Program-made: the position numbers and the translations under genes | NCBI GenBank assembly: GCA_002336115.1 | Contig: DDEN01000036.1 | Location: 1-36,596, forward strand | Direction of reading: 5' to 3' | Length of the DNA: 36,596 nucleotides | Source: Chitinophagaceae bacterium UBA1953 | GTDB lineage: Bacteria; Bacteroidota; Bacteroidia; Chitinophagales; Chitinophagaceae | In this document: positions 7,590-17,342 of the stretch, in pieces | Layout: each line of letters starts with the position of its first letter | Position numbering within the stretch: position 1 is the first letter of the stretch | The notes under the pieces: generated by a model | What the model saw: only the letters and a program-made list of their open reading frames with translations | Database searches by the model: none | Told to the model about the DNA's origin: nothing

Positions 7590-8765
7590 ATGATAGATAA
7601 TTTATTACATAAAAGTTTTGAGTATAACGGACCTTCTATTGAAGACTTGTTTACAGAGAAATTAGAGCAGTCAGGCTTAACAAAAACCCAATTTGAGAAG
7701 CTGTCTGGAATGGAGAGAAGAAGTTTGGATGCTATTTTAGATAAGACTTCTAAGCAGACTGATATTATTAAGTTATTAAAGCTCGCTGAGTTTTTAGAGG
7801 TCGATTTAGATGACTTACTCATTATTTATTTCAAAGATAGACCTGTTGAAGAAATCAGAGAGCTTCAATCATCAATGGATATTACATTCATCAATAAATA
7901 TTTCGATTTAAAAACATTAGCGGGATTAGGATTTATTCAAAAGAATGATTCTTTGGAAAATCTGAAAGACCGAATTTGTAGCTTTTTTGGCTTGGATTCT
8001 ATTTACGATTATGATAGAGAATTAAATGATGCTCTTTATAGTAGGACTAAAAAATCTTTCAGTGATAAAATGAAAGATTTTTGGATAAAATCCAGCTATA
8101 AATATTTCGAGCTTATTGATAATCCAAATGAATATAACAGAAAGGAATTAGTGGAACTGATTCCTAAAATCAAACCTTACACTCAAAATGTAGAAAATGG
8201 ACTGCTAACTGTTTTTCAAGCATTATATAATATTGGCGTTACAGTAGTTTTTCAACCGTTATTACCTAAAACACAGATTAGAGGCGCAACTTTTTTCATA
8301 AATGATAAACCGTGTATTGTTATCACTGATTTCAATAAAAACTATGCTACCATTTGGTTTGAATTAATCCACGAATTACACCACGTATTATTTGATTTAG
8401 AAACAATACAGAAAACAAGTTACCATTTATCAGGAGAGCCGGATTTGTTTTTAATTCAGGAGGACAAAGCAAATGAATTTGCCTCTGAATACTTGTTGTC
8501 CTCAGAAAAAATGAGATACATCGAGAAATTGATTCATAATAAGTTTATGGTAGAGAAATTTGCTAAGGAGTGTCAAATACATCCTTGTATTATTTATTCT
8601 CAATATCAATGGAGGCAATCTGAATTAGGAAACGATTATTGGGCAGCATTTAAAGATGCTTTTCCGAACATAAAAAATATAACCAAAAAATTGAATGTTG
8701 CTAATTGGGATGTGGAATCAATCAAAGAAGCATCATTAAAAATAAGAGAATTATTAACTGTATAA
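7590..8765 (+). CDS. XRE HTH-ImmA/IrrE-type metallopeptidase regulator
   Basis: This 391-residue protein joins an N-terminal XRE-like helix-turn-helix (about residues 15-80, LTKTQFEKLSGMERRSLDAIL) to a C-terminal ImmA/IrrE (DUF955) zinc peptidase. The zinc motif is HELHH at 261-265, and a third ligand is likely in EDKANEFASEYLL about 30 residues on. Proteins with this layout sense stress or phage and relieve repression by cleaving a repressor or by autoregulation. It is the first gene of the putative defence operon and lies directly under the double-palindrome promoter, so it probably binds those operators. The following gene starts 9 bases after its stop. Confidence 0.85.
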   Translation: MIDNLLHKSFEYNGPSIEDLFTEKLEQSGLTKTQFEKLSGMERRSLDAILDKTSKQTDIIKLLKLAEFLEVDLDDLLIIYFKDRPVEEIRELQSSMDITFINKYFDLKTLAGLGFIQKNDSLENLKDRICSFFGLDSIYDYDRELNDALYSRTKKSFSDKMKDFWIKSSYKYFELIDNPNEYNRKELVELIPKIKPYTQNVENGLLTVFQALYNIGVTVVFQPLLPKTQIRGATFFINDKPCIVITDFNKNYATIWFELIHELHHVLFDLETIQKTSYHLSGEPDLFLIQEDKANEFASEYLLSSEKMRYIEKLIHNKFMVEKFAKECQIHPCIIYSQYQWRQSELGNDYWAAFKDAFPNIKNITKKLNVANWDVESIKEASLKIRELLTV

Positions 8766-8774
8766 AGCACCGGA

Positions 8775-9266
8775 ATGAGCGATAATAATTTAAACAAAAA
8801 CAAAGTAGAACGTAATCTCTCGAAAGAAGATTTAGAAAGATTAGAGATTTTACAAAAATCAGAAGAAGTAAAAGGCGAACAGCTTTTTATAAATTATGAC
8901 TCAGAAGTTGTAATTGAAAACGAAGCTGAAAAACTACTCGGGCAAAAAATAGATGACCCTGTTCAAAAATTTCAGTTATACTATCACGGACTTACCAAAC
9001 TATTAAAAGATAATTTGCCTAAGGGTAAAGAGTTTGAAGATGTTCGCAGAATAGTATATGATGAAAAGAATGTCCTTATAAACCGAGGTGCTAAAAAAGA
9101 TGAAAAGGGTATTCGAGGAAGCGACGGCAGAATGGCTTATACTGAAGATTTGGAAGAAGCAATAAAAATTGTTGCAGAATGGACAAGTAGAAAAGGAACG
9201 CTGGCAGAACTTTTTATGTCTTTTTGGGATAAGAATGAAGAGCTTGGCTACGGGCATCAGGATTAA
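8775..9266 (+). CDS. Hypothetical protein, partner of the XRE-ImmA regulator
   Basis: I do not recognise this 163-residue protein. It is highly charged and has no signal peptide or membrane segment. It starts 9 bases after the XRE-ImmA gene and is almost certainly co-transcribed with it. The middle contains KFQLYYHGLTKLLKDNLPKG and the C-terminus a predicted helical stretch (YTEDLEEAIKIVAEWTSRKG). Pairing with an ImmA-type protease makes a protease target, antitoxin or phage sensor possible. That is inference from position only. Confidence 0.7.
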   Translation: MSDNNLNKNKVERNLSKEDLERLEILQKSEEVKGEQLFINYDSEVVIENEAEKLLGQKIDDPVQKFQLYYHGLTKLLKDNLPKGKEFEDVRRIVYDEKNVLINRGAKKDEKGIRGSDGRMAYTEDLEEAIKIVAEWTSRKGTLAELFMSFWDKNEELGYGHQD

Positions 9267-9402
9267 AAAAAAAACTATTAGAATTAACCAATAATCGCTG
9301 TAAACACGGGCAAACTTTATGAACTACCTACACAGCAACTATCTGTGAATTTCCAGATGAAATGTAATCCACAATCAATAATTAAATATCTAAAATTTAT
9401 TA

Positions 9403-11697
9403 ATGAGTATTGAAAATGTAATAGAAATATGTGTGGCAATAGATATTGCAATTTTAGGTATTGCTTATCCTATTATTGTTGACAAAATATCAAATATTGG
9501 AGACAAATATCTGTCACAATATATACCTGTATTATTTAATAATGAATTCCCTCAGAAATCACTAAAATTTGTCTATAACGAAAAGGAGTATAAAGTTACA
9601 ATTTTTAAGCTTTTCCTTGTTTTTACACTTGTATCATTTTTATTCATAATTTTTAAGACAGAACCACTTTGGGGATGGGATAACTGGCTGATTAATAATT
9701 CAGCCAACCTTATAGTTATTACTTTCTCATTGGTGCTAACAATACTTTTCTTCCTATGGTTAGATAAAGTAATCCTATTTAATGGTAAGTCAAGTTCACT
9801 ACTAATACATATTGTGAAAAAATATGATGCTTTATCAGAAGATAATGAAATAAAGCAATACTATTTGAAAGCTATTAATGAGCTAACATATTATGCAGTT
9901 GAAAAGCAAGATGAACATTTGCAAGAAACCTTACTGGAATTTTACTACAAAACTTTTGCAAACATAAGGAGAAGTCACACCAAAAATCTACCACTAGCAT
10001 ACCCTGTGGATTTATACTTTATGGTAAATAAACTAAATGAAGAATCTACAGTTGTTCAAAATAGAAAATTAAGGGCTATTGAACATAGAGCAGTAAGTGG
10101 CATTTGGTTATTGGGAGAAGATTTTGAAGAGATTATTATATCAGAAGAAACTTATAGCTGGCTATGGAGAAATATATACACAATTTGTGATTATCCTAGA
10201 TTAGTTAAAATGTTTTGGGCTAATTCAAGCCAGTATTATGACTTCAGACTTCAGCCAATACATCAAGATTATGATTTTGAAGCAAGAGAAATAATAAACA
10301 AAGCGGAAGTAGAAAGAAGAGAGAAAGAGCGTAAGAGATTTATTGAGTTCCATTATGCATTAGGTGGATTAGTTTATTATAGAAAAAATTATGATTTATT
10401 AAAGTACTTTTTTGAATACTCTCAATCACAACCTCCTAAATATGTGTTGTTACCTGAGTCAATGACTGAGATATTTTATTGGTTTGAGCACTTTAGGAAT
10501 GAGTTCAAAAATATAGGTACACCTATAGATTTAAAATACTATTTTCCTGAGCTAGATAATTTAGGTAACCGGAGACAAGTAAATTATTGGATATGTAGTT
10601 ATCTGACGATTTTGTTTATAAGACAGTATTCTTTAAACCAATATTATACTTATCAGAATTTCACTGACCTTCCTAATCTTCCTAATGATATAAGAGAATT
10701 AGGGAATTGGCTTGATAGTATTTCATTTTTCGAAAAATGCTTAAATGATGTTATCGAAAATGAAGAATTAATAAAAGCTTTAGGTTATAAAGAATTAGTG
10801 CTACAGAAAAAAGAAACGTTTAAACAATTTATTGAAGATTTAAAAGAACAGATTACAAATAAAATTGGTGAACAAAAACGTAATGCAGAACTATCTCAGG
10901 AAATGATTACACATTTTTATGAAAGTTCCAGTCCAATACTTACCGAAGCGTTTGAGGTATATAATCCTGTTTTTATTCCATTGGATGATAAACATAATGA
11001 AGGACGTTTGAAGTTGTCAGTAAGAGGAGCTATTACTTTGATGTCTAAATCAGCTTTTACAGAAAACGATATACCTCATTTAAACTATGATACTTTTTTT
11101 GCTAGTTCAATAGCAAGAGAAAATATAAAGCGATATATACCAAACTCATTTATTGTAGCAAAAACAAAGAGATATTTGTTGAAACGAGAAGATTTAATTA
11201 CTTCTATTTCTAAGTTAATTGGTGAAAACTCTGAAATAATTATTGTTGGAGTAAATATTCAATACCGTGTTCGCGAAATTCTTGAAAACAGTAGTTTTAA
11301 AGATAGAATTATACATATACCATCTACGGAATATAATTCTCAAGATTTATTATTTGTATTACGAAGAGATGATTTACCAGCAATTGAACACAAAGATTTA
11401 TTGGATGCTGAAAAAGAAGAGTTGAAACTTGTGCCAATAAATAATGAATTAAAAATCTATGCGTCGGTCATTGATATCAATAAAGATGAGAATAAAGAGA
11501 TAAAAGACAAGTGGAGTTTAGATAATGAGCCTGATAATCTAGATTTAAAAGTTCAGTTAGCTCTCTCATTTTTAAGTGTAATTCATTGGAAAGACTCCAG
11601 AGAAGTGATACAAATTAACATTATTTCAGAATTTAGGGAGCAAGGTATTCCAAATCATATAAATGATATTGAGCATCTAGGTAATGATAATAAATAA
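9403..11697 (+). CDS. Membrane-anchored hypothetical protein (3 TM), putative defence component
   Basis: This 764-residue protein is not recognised as a known family. Hydrophobic segments at about residues 5-27, 64-84 and 101-121 look like three transmembrane helices. About 640 residues of cytoplasmic, mostly helical sequence follow. The part from about 540 onward alternates strand- and helix-like stretches (SEIIIVGVNIQYRVREIL) and may be a separate folded domain. The gene lies 24 bases before the STAND NTPase and is presumably co-transcribed with it. A membrane protein next to an Avs-like sensor could be an effector or membrane tether. No promoter with both boxes was seen in the 136-base gap before it. 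Confidence 0.72.
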   Translation: MSIENVIEICVAIDIAILGIAYPIIVDKISNIGDKYLSQYIPVLFNNEFPQKSLKFVYNEKEYKVTIFKLFLVFTLVSFLFIIFKTEPLWGWDNWLINNSANLIVITFSLVLTILFFLWLDKVILFNGKSSSLLIHIVKKYDALSEDNEIKQYYLKAINELTYYAVEKQDEHLQETLLEFYYKTFANIRRSHTKNLPLAYPVDLYFMVNKLNEESTVVQNRKLRAIEHRAVSGIWLLGEDFEEIIISEETYSWLWRNIYTICDYPRLVKMFWANSSQYYDFRLQPIHQDYDFEAREIINKAEVERREKERKRFIEFHYALGGLVYYRKNYDLLKYFFEYSQSQPPKYVLLPESMTEIFYWFEHFRNEFKNIGTPIDLKYYFPELDNLGNRRQVNYWICSYLTILFIRQYSLNQYYTYQNFTDLPNLPNDIRELGNWLDSISFFEKCLNDVIENEELIKALGYKELVLQKKETFKQFIEDLKEQITNKIGEQKRNAELSQEMITHFYESSSPILTEAFEVYNPVFIPLDDKHNEGRLKLSVRGAITLMSKSAFTENDIPHLNYDTFFASSIARENIKRYIPNSFIVAKTKRYLLKREDLITSISKLIGENSEIIIVGVNIQYRVREILENSSFKDRIIHIPSTEYNSQDLLFVLRRDDLPAIEHKDLLDAEKEELKLVPINNELKIYASVIDINKDENKEIKDKWSLDNEPDNLDLKVQLALSFLSVIHWKDSREVIQINIISEFREQGIPNHINDIEHLGNDNK

Positions 11698-11721
11698 TGA
11701 GCATCTTAGAAGTAAAGTCCT

Positions 11722-14700
11722 ATGAATACCATAACCCAAGTAGAAAATGCTTTAAAAGCAATTAATCAGGCAAGTTTTCAGACCTTAGTAAATCATTTAT
11801 TATACTTACAAGGGAATAAATTTATTGGTGCTCCTGGTGCTGTTGTTGGAAAAGAGAAAACGAGTAAGGGGACGCCAGATTCTTTTTTTGTAAATGAAGA
11901 GAAATACATTTTTGTAGAATGTACGACCCAGGAAAGATTGGGAGAATCAAAATCTTTTTTTGAAAAACTTTCAAAAGATATAGACCATTGTTTTAAGGAA
12001 GATGTAACGACAATAGAAAAGGAGAAAATAGAAAAAGTTATATTGGCTTGTAATGAAAAAATAAGTGCAGAAGAATATAAGCTATTAAATACTAAAGTAA
12101 AATCATATAATCCTGATACGAAGTTCGAGGTTTTAAATATTCAGAATTTGCCATTGCTCATATTTGATATTCCAAAATTAGCTGAGGAATATCTTAGTAT
12201 TCAAATCGTAAAAGGAGATATTTATACACTTGAAGAGTTCCTTTTAAAAACAGAAAAAGGCTTACAGCCGTCACTTACTAATGAGTTCATTGGCAGAGAA
12301 GAAGAACTTAAAAATAGTATTGAAGCTTTAAAGAAATATGACATCTTGTTATTGTCAGGTGGTGCGGGTGTGGGCAAATCTAAATTAGCAGTCAAAATCT
12401 TAGAGGAACTTTCAAGGGATAATTATGTTCCAATCGTTATCCAAAGTTCAGGAGTGTCATTATGGGATGATTACCAACATCTTTTTTTACCTGGAAAACA
12501 ACATATAATATTGTTTGACGACGCCAATAAATCAATCAATAATCTAAACTATTTGTTGAGCAAAATAGAGGCGTCACAATCTTATTCGGTAAAAGTTATC
12601 GTTACATCCAGAGACTATGTAAAAAAGCAAGTATCGGTTACACTCGATAATTATTCGTATAAAGAATTTAATATACCTGAGTTTAAGGATGAAGAAATAG
12701 GAAAAATAATTGTGGCTGCTTTACCAAATCTGCAATATCATAGCGATATAAAAAGAAAAATAGTGGATTTAGCCAAAGGCAACGCAAGAGTTGCACTAAT
12801 GGCTACTTATTCCGTTACCCCGGATTCGGAAACCAATTATTTAAGTAGCCCTGTATTACTATATGAAAAATACTTTAAAAAAATCTCTGAAGAGATAGGC
12901 ATTTTCAATAATCCAATCATTCTTAAATCTCTCGCTCTTGTTTCATTCTTTGGTGTTCTGGACAGAAACAATGAAGAATTAAAAACAATTCTATCAAACA
13001 AATTTGATATTGACTGGAATGAACTATGGACTTCTATAATGGAACTTCATAACAGTGAAATATTAGATGTTTATTCCAACGAGATAGTTAAAGTATCAGA
13101 CCAAGTATTAGCAACCTACGCATTCTATAAATGTTTTATTGATGATAAATCTGCCGTTATCAATTATGCAGAATGGATTGCTACTTTTATAGAAAAATTT
13201 TCAAGTAGAATCCGTGTTACGCTTATAGATGTGAATAACACATTTGTTTACTATCACATAAGAGATTTAGTATTACCTCATTTGAATGAAGTAATAAAGC
13301 AAATAAAATCCGATGAAGAATTGTATGCTTTTTACAATTTATTTTGGTTTTACAAAGGTCGGGATTGCCTATTGTATTTGAAAAAATGGATAGAAAACCT
13401 TCCACAGGAAGAATATCCTGAAACACTTAAATTTAGTTATGTCCATAATGACCATACCTACGCAACAAAACATTTTGAGCTCTTAAAGAGTTTTTGGAAT
13501 CATCCTAATGAGTTATTCAAACCTTCGCTTGAGCTGACATTAGCATTATTGAATAAACAACCAAGCCGATTACCCGAAATTTTAAAATTCATTCACGAAG
13601 ACTTTAAGTATAAATTAGAGGACAGAGAACACGGATACTTACGACAGAATCTACTGCTGGATATATTGTTAGATGATAAGCTAAATAATGTCCAAAAAAC
13701 ATTTGCAAATGGTATTTTTCTAAACTTATCAGAGGCACTCTTGGGTTGGCATTATACAGAATTTGGTTCAGCAAAAGGACACGCATTTACTATTTATAAT
13801 TTTGATTTATATAAGTCAGATGAATTAATAAAATTAAGGGAACGCATTCTTAATCAAGTGTACCATTTATTTGAATCCGAAAATGTACAGGTGCAAAAGA
13901 CACTACAACAAATCATTTATCCGGGTGGAGACATTGACAAAAGTATTTATGTAGAAGAATTGCCAATTTATCAAAAGCTCATTTCTGAAAAATTGGATAA
14001 TAAACAATATGCACATTGTAAGTTTGTGAGTATTCTTGCCAAACATTTAACAGAAGCTGGAACTGCATATTCTGAAAGTTGGAACGAGTTTATTGAATCT
14101 GATATAAGAAAACTGTCTAAGTTTTTAAAACCGGATTGGGAATATAGAGAGGGAAAATCTATCCAGGAATCTGAAAAGGAAAAAAGACAAGAGTTTGAAG
14201 CTTTTGTAAAAGCAACTGATTGGCAAAGTTTAGAGAAATTTCTCTTAAATATTGATGCTTTGTATAAGCAGCAGAAAGACAATAACGGATGGCATATAGA
14301 ATCAGCAGTTACTGATATTTATATTTCCATAGCAAGAAAGAATAAATCCGAATTTGAAAATGCTTTAAGGCTATTTTTTAGTGGAAAAGTACTTTTTCCG
14401 TTACGAGCAACCGTGATAAATATTGCCTTGCTCGAAAATATTATGACAGGAAAAGAACTTTTGGACATAATGAGCGATTATGAATTTCAAGGAAAACCTT
14501 ATTGGGAATCTGTATTAATAACAATGTTACCCGAAGGACAGGTCAATGATGTTTTTTTGAAACTTCTTATAAATACTTTTCTAAAGCCTGACGAATATAT
14601 TTATATCCATCGAATGCTTGACTATCTAAAATATGAAGCAATATTTGAAGAATATAAAAAAGAAAATCCCGAATTAGAAAACCATAATATCATTACCTAT

Positions 14701-15498
14701 CTGACAAGTATCATACTCACTAAAACACGTAAGACAAGGCGTGATTTTGGGTTTGATTTTTGTGCTGATTGTTCATCGTATTTTACTAAACATCCTCAAC
14801 TTTTAAAAGAAGCTTACTGGGCACAATATGAAATAGATGCTCACTTTGACTATGAGGGCAGAGAATTAAAAGCCCTCTTAGATTTGGATAAAAATTTTAT
14901 CAATGACAGTTTAAAAAATGGAAAAATTGGACTGGGTTATTCATCTAATTTGAGGTTAGAAAAGATTAACACAAGTACGTTATGGGAATATGAGGAGTAT
15001 GAAGAATTGATTGAAGATTTGTTATTAACAGCTTTAGAAAAAGAACAATATACGTTCATTATTGAAGAAGACATTTATTCTTTATTCAGTTTCAGGAATG
15101 TCAATGAGGATAGAACAGGAAAAGCAAAATCACTCATTATTAAACTTACTCAAAAACATAGTAACAATGAGAAGATTGTATTAATGCTTATTGAAGTTGT
15201 GTATCATAATTTTAATGGTTGGTTTATCGAATATTTCAGGGAATTTCTTCTTATCAATAAAGACGTTGCTCTAACAAGGAAGATTAATTTTGGGCGAAGT
15301 GAAAGCTGGTCAGGTAGCAGAGTTCCCTTAATTCAGAAGAAAATTGAATTTTATCAGGACATTTTAAAAATGATAAATGCACTACCAAATATTTTAGACT
15401 ATTCAGAGCATATAGATTATTTTGAACAAAAAATAGGTTGGAAGAAAAAGGAAATTGAGGATGAACAAAGAAGAGATTTTATGGAAGAATTTTATTAA
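11722..15498 (+). CDS. STAND NTPase with N-terminal PD-(D/E)xK-like nuclease domain (Avs-like)
   Basis: This 1258-residue protein has the architecture of antiviral STAND proteins. Residues 1-150 resemble a restriction-endonuclease fold, with candidate Asp53 (GTPDS) and Glu66 in FVECTTQ. Thr68 stands where the usual Lys of ExK would be. The link FIGREEEL (189-196) leads to a P-loop NTPase with Walker A GGAGVGKSK (213-221), Walker B HIILFDD (261-267) and a sensor VTSR (294-297). The remaining 900 residues are helical and repeat-like, as in the C-terminal ligand-sensing part of Avs proteins. Such proteins bind a phage protein, oligomerise and trigger the nuclease. That function is inferred from architecture. 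Which phage protein it might sense cannot be read from sequence. Confidence 0.82.
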   Translation: MNTITQVENALKAINQASFQTLVNHLLYLQGNKFIGAPGAVVGKEKTSKGTPDSFFVNEEKYIFVECTTQERLGESKSFFEKLSKDIDHCFKEDVTTIEKEKIEKVILACNEKISAEEYKLLNTKVKSYNPDTKFEVLNIQNLPLLIFDIPKLAEEYLSIQIVKGDIYTLEEFLLKTEKGLQPSLTNEFIGREEELKNSIEALKKYDILLLSGGAGVGKSKLAVKILEELSRDNYVPIVIQSSGVSLWDDYQHLFLPGKQHIILFDDANKSINNLNYLLSKIEASQSYSVKVIVTSRDYVKKQVSVTLDNYSYKEFNIPEFKDEEIGKIIVAALPNLQYHSDIKRKIVDLAKGNARVALMATYSVTPDSETNYLSSPVLLYEKYFKKISEEIGIFNNPIILKSLALVSFFGVLDRNNEELKTILSNKFDIDWNELWTSIMELHNSEILDVYSNEIVKVSDQVLATYAFYKCFIDDKSAVINYAEWIATFIEKFSSRIRVTLIDVNNTFVYYHIRDLVLPHLNEVIKQIKSDEELYAFYNLFWFYKGRDCLLYLKKWIENLPQEEYPETLKFSYVHNDHTYATKHFELLKSFWNHPNELFKPSLELTLALLNKQPSRLPEILKFIHEDFKYKLEDREHGYLRQNLLLDILLDDKLNNVQKTFANGIFLNLSEALLGWHYTEFGSAKGHAFTIYNFDLYKSDELIKLRERILNQVYHLFESENVQVQKTLQQIIYPGGDIDKSIYVEELPIYQKLISEKLDNKQYAHCKFVSILAKHLTEAGTAYSESWNEFIESDIRKLSKFLKPDWEYREGKSIQESEKEKRQEFEAFVKATDWQSLEKFLLNIDALYKQQKDNNGWHIESAVTDIYISIARKNKSEFENALRLFFSGKVLFPLRATVINIALLENIMTGKELLDIMSDYEFQGKPYWESVLITMLPEGQVNDVFLKLLINTFLKPDEYIYIHRMLDYLKYEAIFEEYKKENPELENHNIITYLTSIILTKTRKTRRDFGFDFCADCSSYFTKHPQLLKEAYWAQYEIDAHFDYEGRELKALLDLDKNFINDSLKNGKIGLGYSSNLRLEKINTSTLWEYEEYEELIEDLLLTALEKEQYTFIIEEDIYSLFSFRNVNEDRTGKAKSLIIKLTQKHSNNEKIVLMLIEVVYHNFNGWFIEYFREFLLINKDVALTRKINFGRSESWSGSRVPLIQKKIEFYQDILKMINALPNILDYSEHIDYFEQKIGWKKKEIEDEQRRDFMEEFY

Positions 15499-15500
15499 TT

Positions 15501-15785
15501 CTATCCATTATAATTTCTTTCCAACACCCTCATAATAATATCCGACTCCCGGAAAAGGATTTTCCGTTCGAGTTTGATAAAGGGCATCAGTCCATCATCC
15601 CTGTACTGCTGCAACGTCCGTTTGCTGATGTGAAGCATCTCGCAAACCTGTTCGCCCGAAAGATAAATTTCCCCTTTTAGCAATGGGTGGAAATATTCCT
15701 TAATATACAGCAGTTCATTTTTGATACCTACCACAGCTTCGAGCAGAGCAAGCATATCCTCGTTTGAATTTCCAATCTGTTTCAT
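15501..15785 (-). CDS. Small HTH protein, excisionase-like (copy 2)
   Basis: This 94-residue protein has a MerR/HTH_17-type helix-turn-helix at about residues 43-90, containing LSGEQVCEMLHISKRTLQQY and KILFRESDI. Proteins of this kind on Bacteroidota elements act as excision factors or transfer regulators. It begins 5 bases after the stop of the neighbouring paralogue, so the two form an operon. Its stop lies 3 bases from the convergent stop of the STAND gene. Confidence 0.82.
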   Translation of the reverse strand: MKQIGNSNEDMLALLEAVVGIKNELLYIKEYFHPLLKGEIYLSGEQVCEMLHISKRTLQQYRDDGLMPFIKLERKILFRESDIIMRVLERNYNG

Positions 15786-15790
15786 TTCTT

Positions 15791-16078
15791 TTACTTTTTT
15801 AATGGTCGCTCTCTCTGCATAAGTAACTCCACTTCGGACAATCTGAAATACGTTTTCCGATTGATTTGCGTTGCCCCAAGAATGCCTTTTGCCCTGTACA
15901 TCTGCAATGTTCTTTTGCTAATATTGAGTAGTTGGCAGACTTCCTGTTGGTCGAGCCATTTCGTTGCCTGTTGCAATGCTTTGTAGGGTGCAGTAATTTC
16001 GGCAATCAATAGAGAAACGTCCTTTACTTCCCTGTGCAATGCTTTCAAAATCTGAATGTCTAAAACCGTTATTTCCAT
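15791..16078 (-). CDS. Small HTH protein, excisionase-like (copy 1)
   Basis: This 95-residue paralogue of the following gene shares the layout of a helical N-terminus (LKALHREVKDVSLLIAEI) plus an HTH_17-type domain containing EVCQLLNISKRTLQMY and KTYFRLSEVELL. It is the promoter-proximal gene of the pair. The two may act together in excision or in controlling mob genes, since they sit between the cargo and the oriT-like region. The role is inferred from family and position. Confidence 0.82.
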   Translation of the reverse strand: MEITVLDIQILKALHREVKDVSLLIAEITAPYKALQQATKWLDQQEVCQLLNISKRTLQMYRAKGILGATQINRKTYFRLSEVELLMQRERPLKK

Positions 16079-16097
16079 ACCTAATCAATTTAGACTT

Positions 16098-16131
16098 CAA
16101 AAATATAAGGTACTTATACAGGGTTTTTCAA
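16098..16131 (-). promoter_or_regulatory. Promoter of the excisionase-like pair
   Basis: On the minus strand there is a -33 TTG (16131-16129) and a -7 TATTTTTG (16105-16098), 23 bases apart. The expected start is near 16092, which gives a short leader before ATG 16078. Confidence 0.5.
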
Positions 16132-16865
16132 TGTTGCAGTCAGAGGTTGCATTTGGCGTTCAGATGCCAATTACTATTATGAAATAAAGTTGAAAATGTA
16201 CCCAAAAAAGAATAAAAAGGTAGCAAAGGTAAAGCGGACACCCACCGCACCACCCAACCAAAAGACTACGGCATAATGGCAGGGCAAACAAGGTGGCTTC
16301 GCCGGGTTGTTGTGTTGCGCTGCCACCCTTCGGGACTTATTCCGTTTCCTTTTGCTTTTTCTGCTTGTCCGCCTTGTTTGAATAGCTTTCTTTTTTTTCT
16401 GTTTTTTTCTTTTGGAAACAATTTTGTGAGGATGAAACGTACCGTCAAAGTAGCGACTTAAACTTGACTGCAAGCATTCAAAGGTGCAATCTTGTCTGTT
16501 TACGAGCCGTCAGGCTATCGGTCTTGCATTCTTGCAATCCGGCTATCAGGATTGCAGGAATGTTTGCATTGCTGAATGCGTCCTGTCTGTTTCTCTGACT
16601 ATGCATGGCATTCAGTGGCAGTATTTGGCGTTTAATGGCTTACAGGTTTTCTATTATTCTTCCCGAATTTTGATACAGGAGATGAGCGTTTTCTCTGCTA
16701 ACTACAATCCATCTCGAAGAGTGGATTATTGTGTTAATCGGAACACGGCAAGTTGTGTTTTGAGCTGCTCGAAATAAATTCCGCTGCTCAAAACCACTTG
16801 CCCTTACACAGGGAGCTAAACCATTTCTCCGAAGTCGAATGGTTACAAATTTAAAATGGATTGTT
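16132..16865. other. Non-coding region upstream of mobA, candidate oriT
   Basis: No convincing gene was found in these 730 bases; the frames that stay open are low-complexity. The region is more GC-rich than its neighbours. It holds two marked inverted repeats. TGCAATCC/GGATTGCA (16533-16540 and 16549-16556) has an 8-base loop. A longer imperfect one spans 16747-16802, with arms GGCAAGT plus GTTTTGAGC and GCTCAAAAC plus ACTTGCC. The latter ends about 60 bases before mobA. In Bacteroidota mobilisable elements oriT lies just upstream of mobA, so this is the likely transfer origin. The nick site itself cannot be called. Confidence 0.5.
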
Positions 16866-17342
16866 ATGGATGGAAATCAAAGAAAAAAATGGAACAAAGG
16901 CGGTAGAAAACCAAAGCTTAACCCTGCCCAAAACAGGTATATGTTCAGGCTTACCGATGAAGAAAATGCCCGATTTTTGGCAATGTTTGAGAAATCGGGT
17001 GTACATACGAAGGCTAAATTCATTACTTCCGTATTGTTTGGAAAGGAAATCAAAACGGTAAAAGTTGATAAGGCTACAATAGATTACTATATGCGGTTAA
17101 CAAATTTCCACAGCCAGTTCAGGAGTATTGGTGTAAACTATAACCAAATTGTGAAGATGTTATACCATCATTTTTCCGAGAAAAAAGCCACAGCTTTCCT
17201 TTATAAGTTAGAAAAGCAAACAGCTGAAATGGTGTTATTGTGTCAAAAAATTATTCAGCTAACCGAAGAATTTGAAGCAGTGTATTTAAAAAATATTGAT
17301 GGCAAAAGTAAGCTATCCGAAAATGCAGGGACAAAATTATGA
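16866..17342 (+). CDS. mobA: Mobilisation accessory protein MobA (MobC-like relaxosome protein)
   Basis: This 158-residue basic protein resembles the MobA/MobC-type accessory proteins of Bacteroidota conjugative elements. These bind oriT and help the relaxase. The N-terminus is rich in Lys and Arg (QRKKWNKGGRKPKLNP) and is followed by a ribbon-helix-helix-like part (YMFRLTDEENARFLAMFEKSG). The segment GVNYNQIVKMLYHHF is typical of the family. ATG 16866 is preferred to the in-frame ATG at 16839 because the conserved basic start follows it. In related elements mobB, the relaxase, begins overlapping the mobA stop. Here only a 51-codon frame begins at that position. Confidence 0.82.
   Translation: MDGNQRKKWNKGGRKPKLNPAQNRYMFRLTDEENARFLAMFEKSGVHTKAKFITSVLFGKEIKTVKVDKATIDYYMRLTNFHSQFRSIGVNYNQIVKMLYHHFSEKKATAFLYKLEKQTAEMVLLCQKIIQLTEEFEAVYLKNIDGKSKLSENAGTKL

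Noticed and set aside
16177..16473. Minus-strand ORF of 98 residues rich in Lys/Arg, and its overlapping plus-strand ORF
   Set aside because: Low-complexity translation in the oriT-like region, with no family features.
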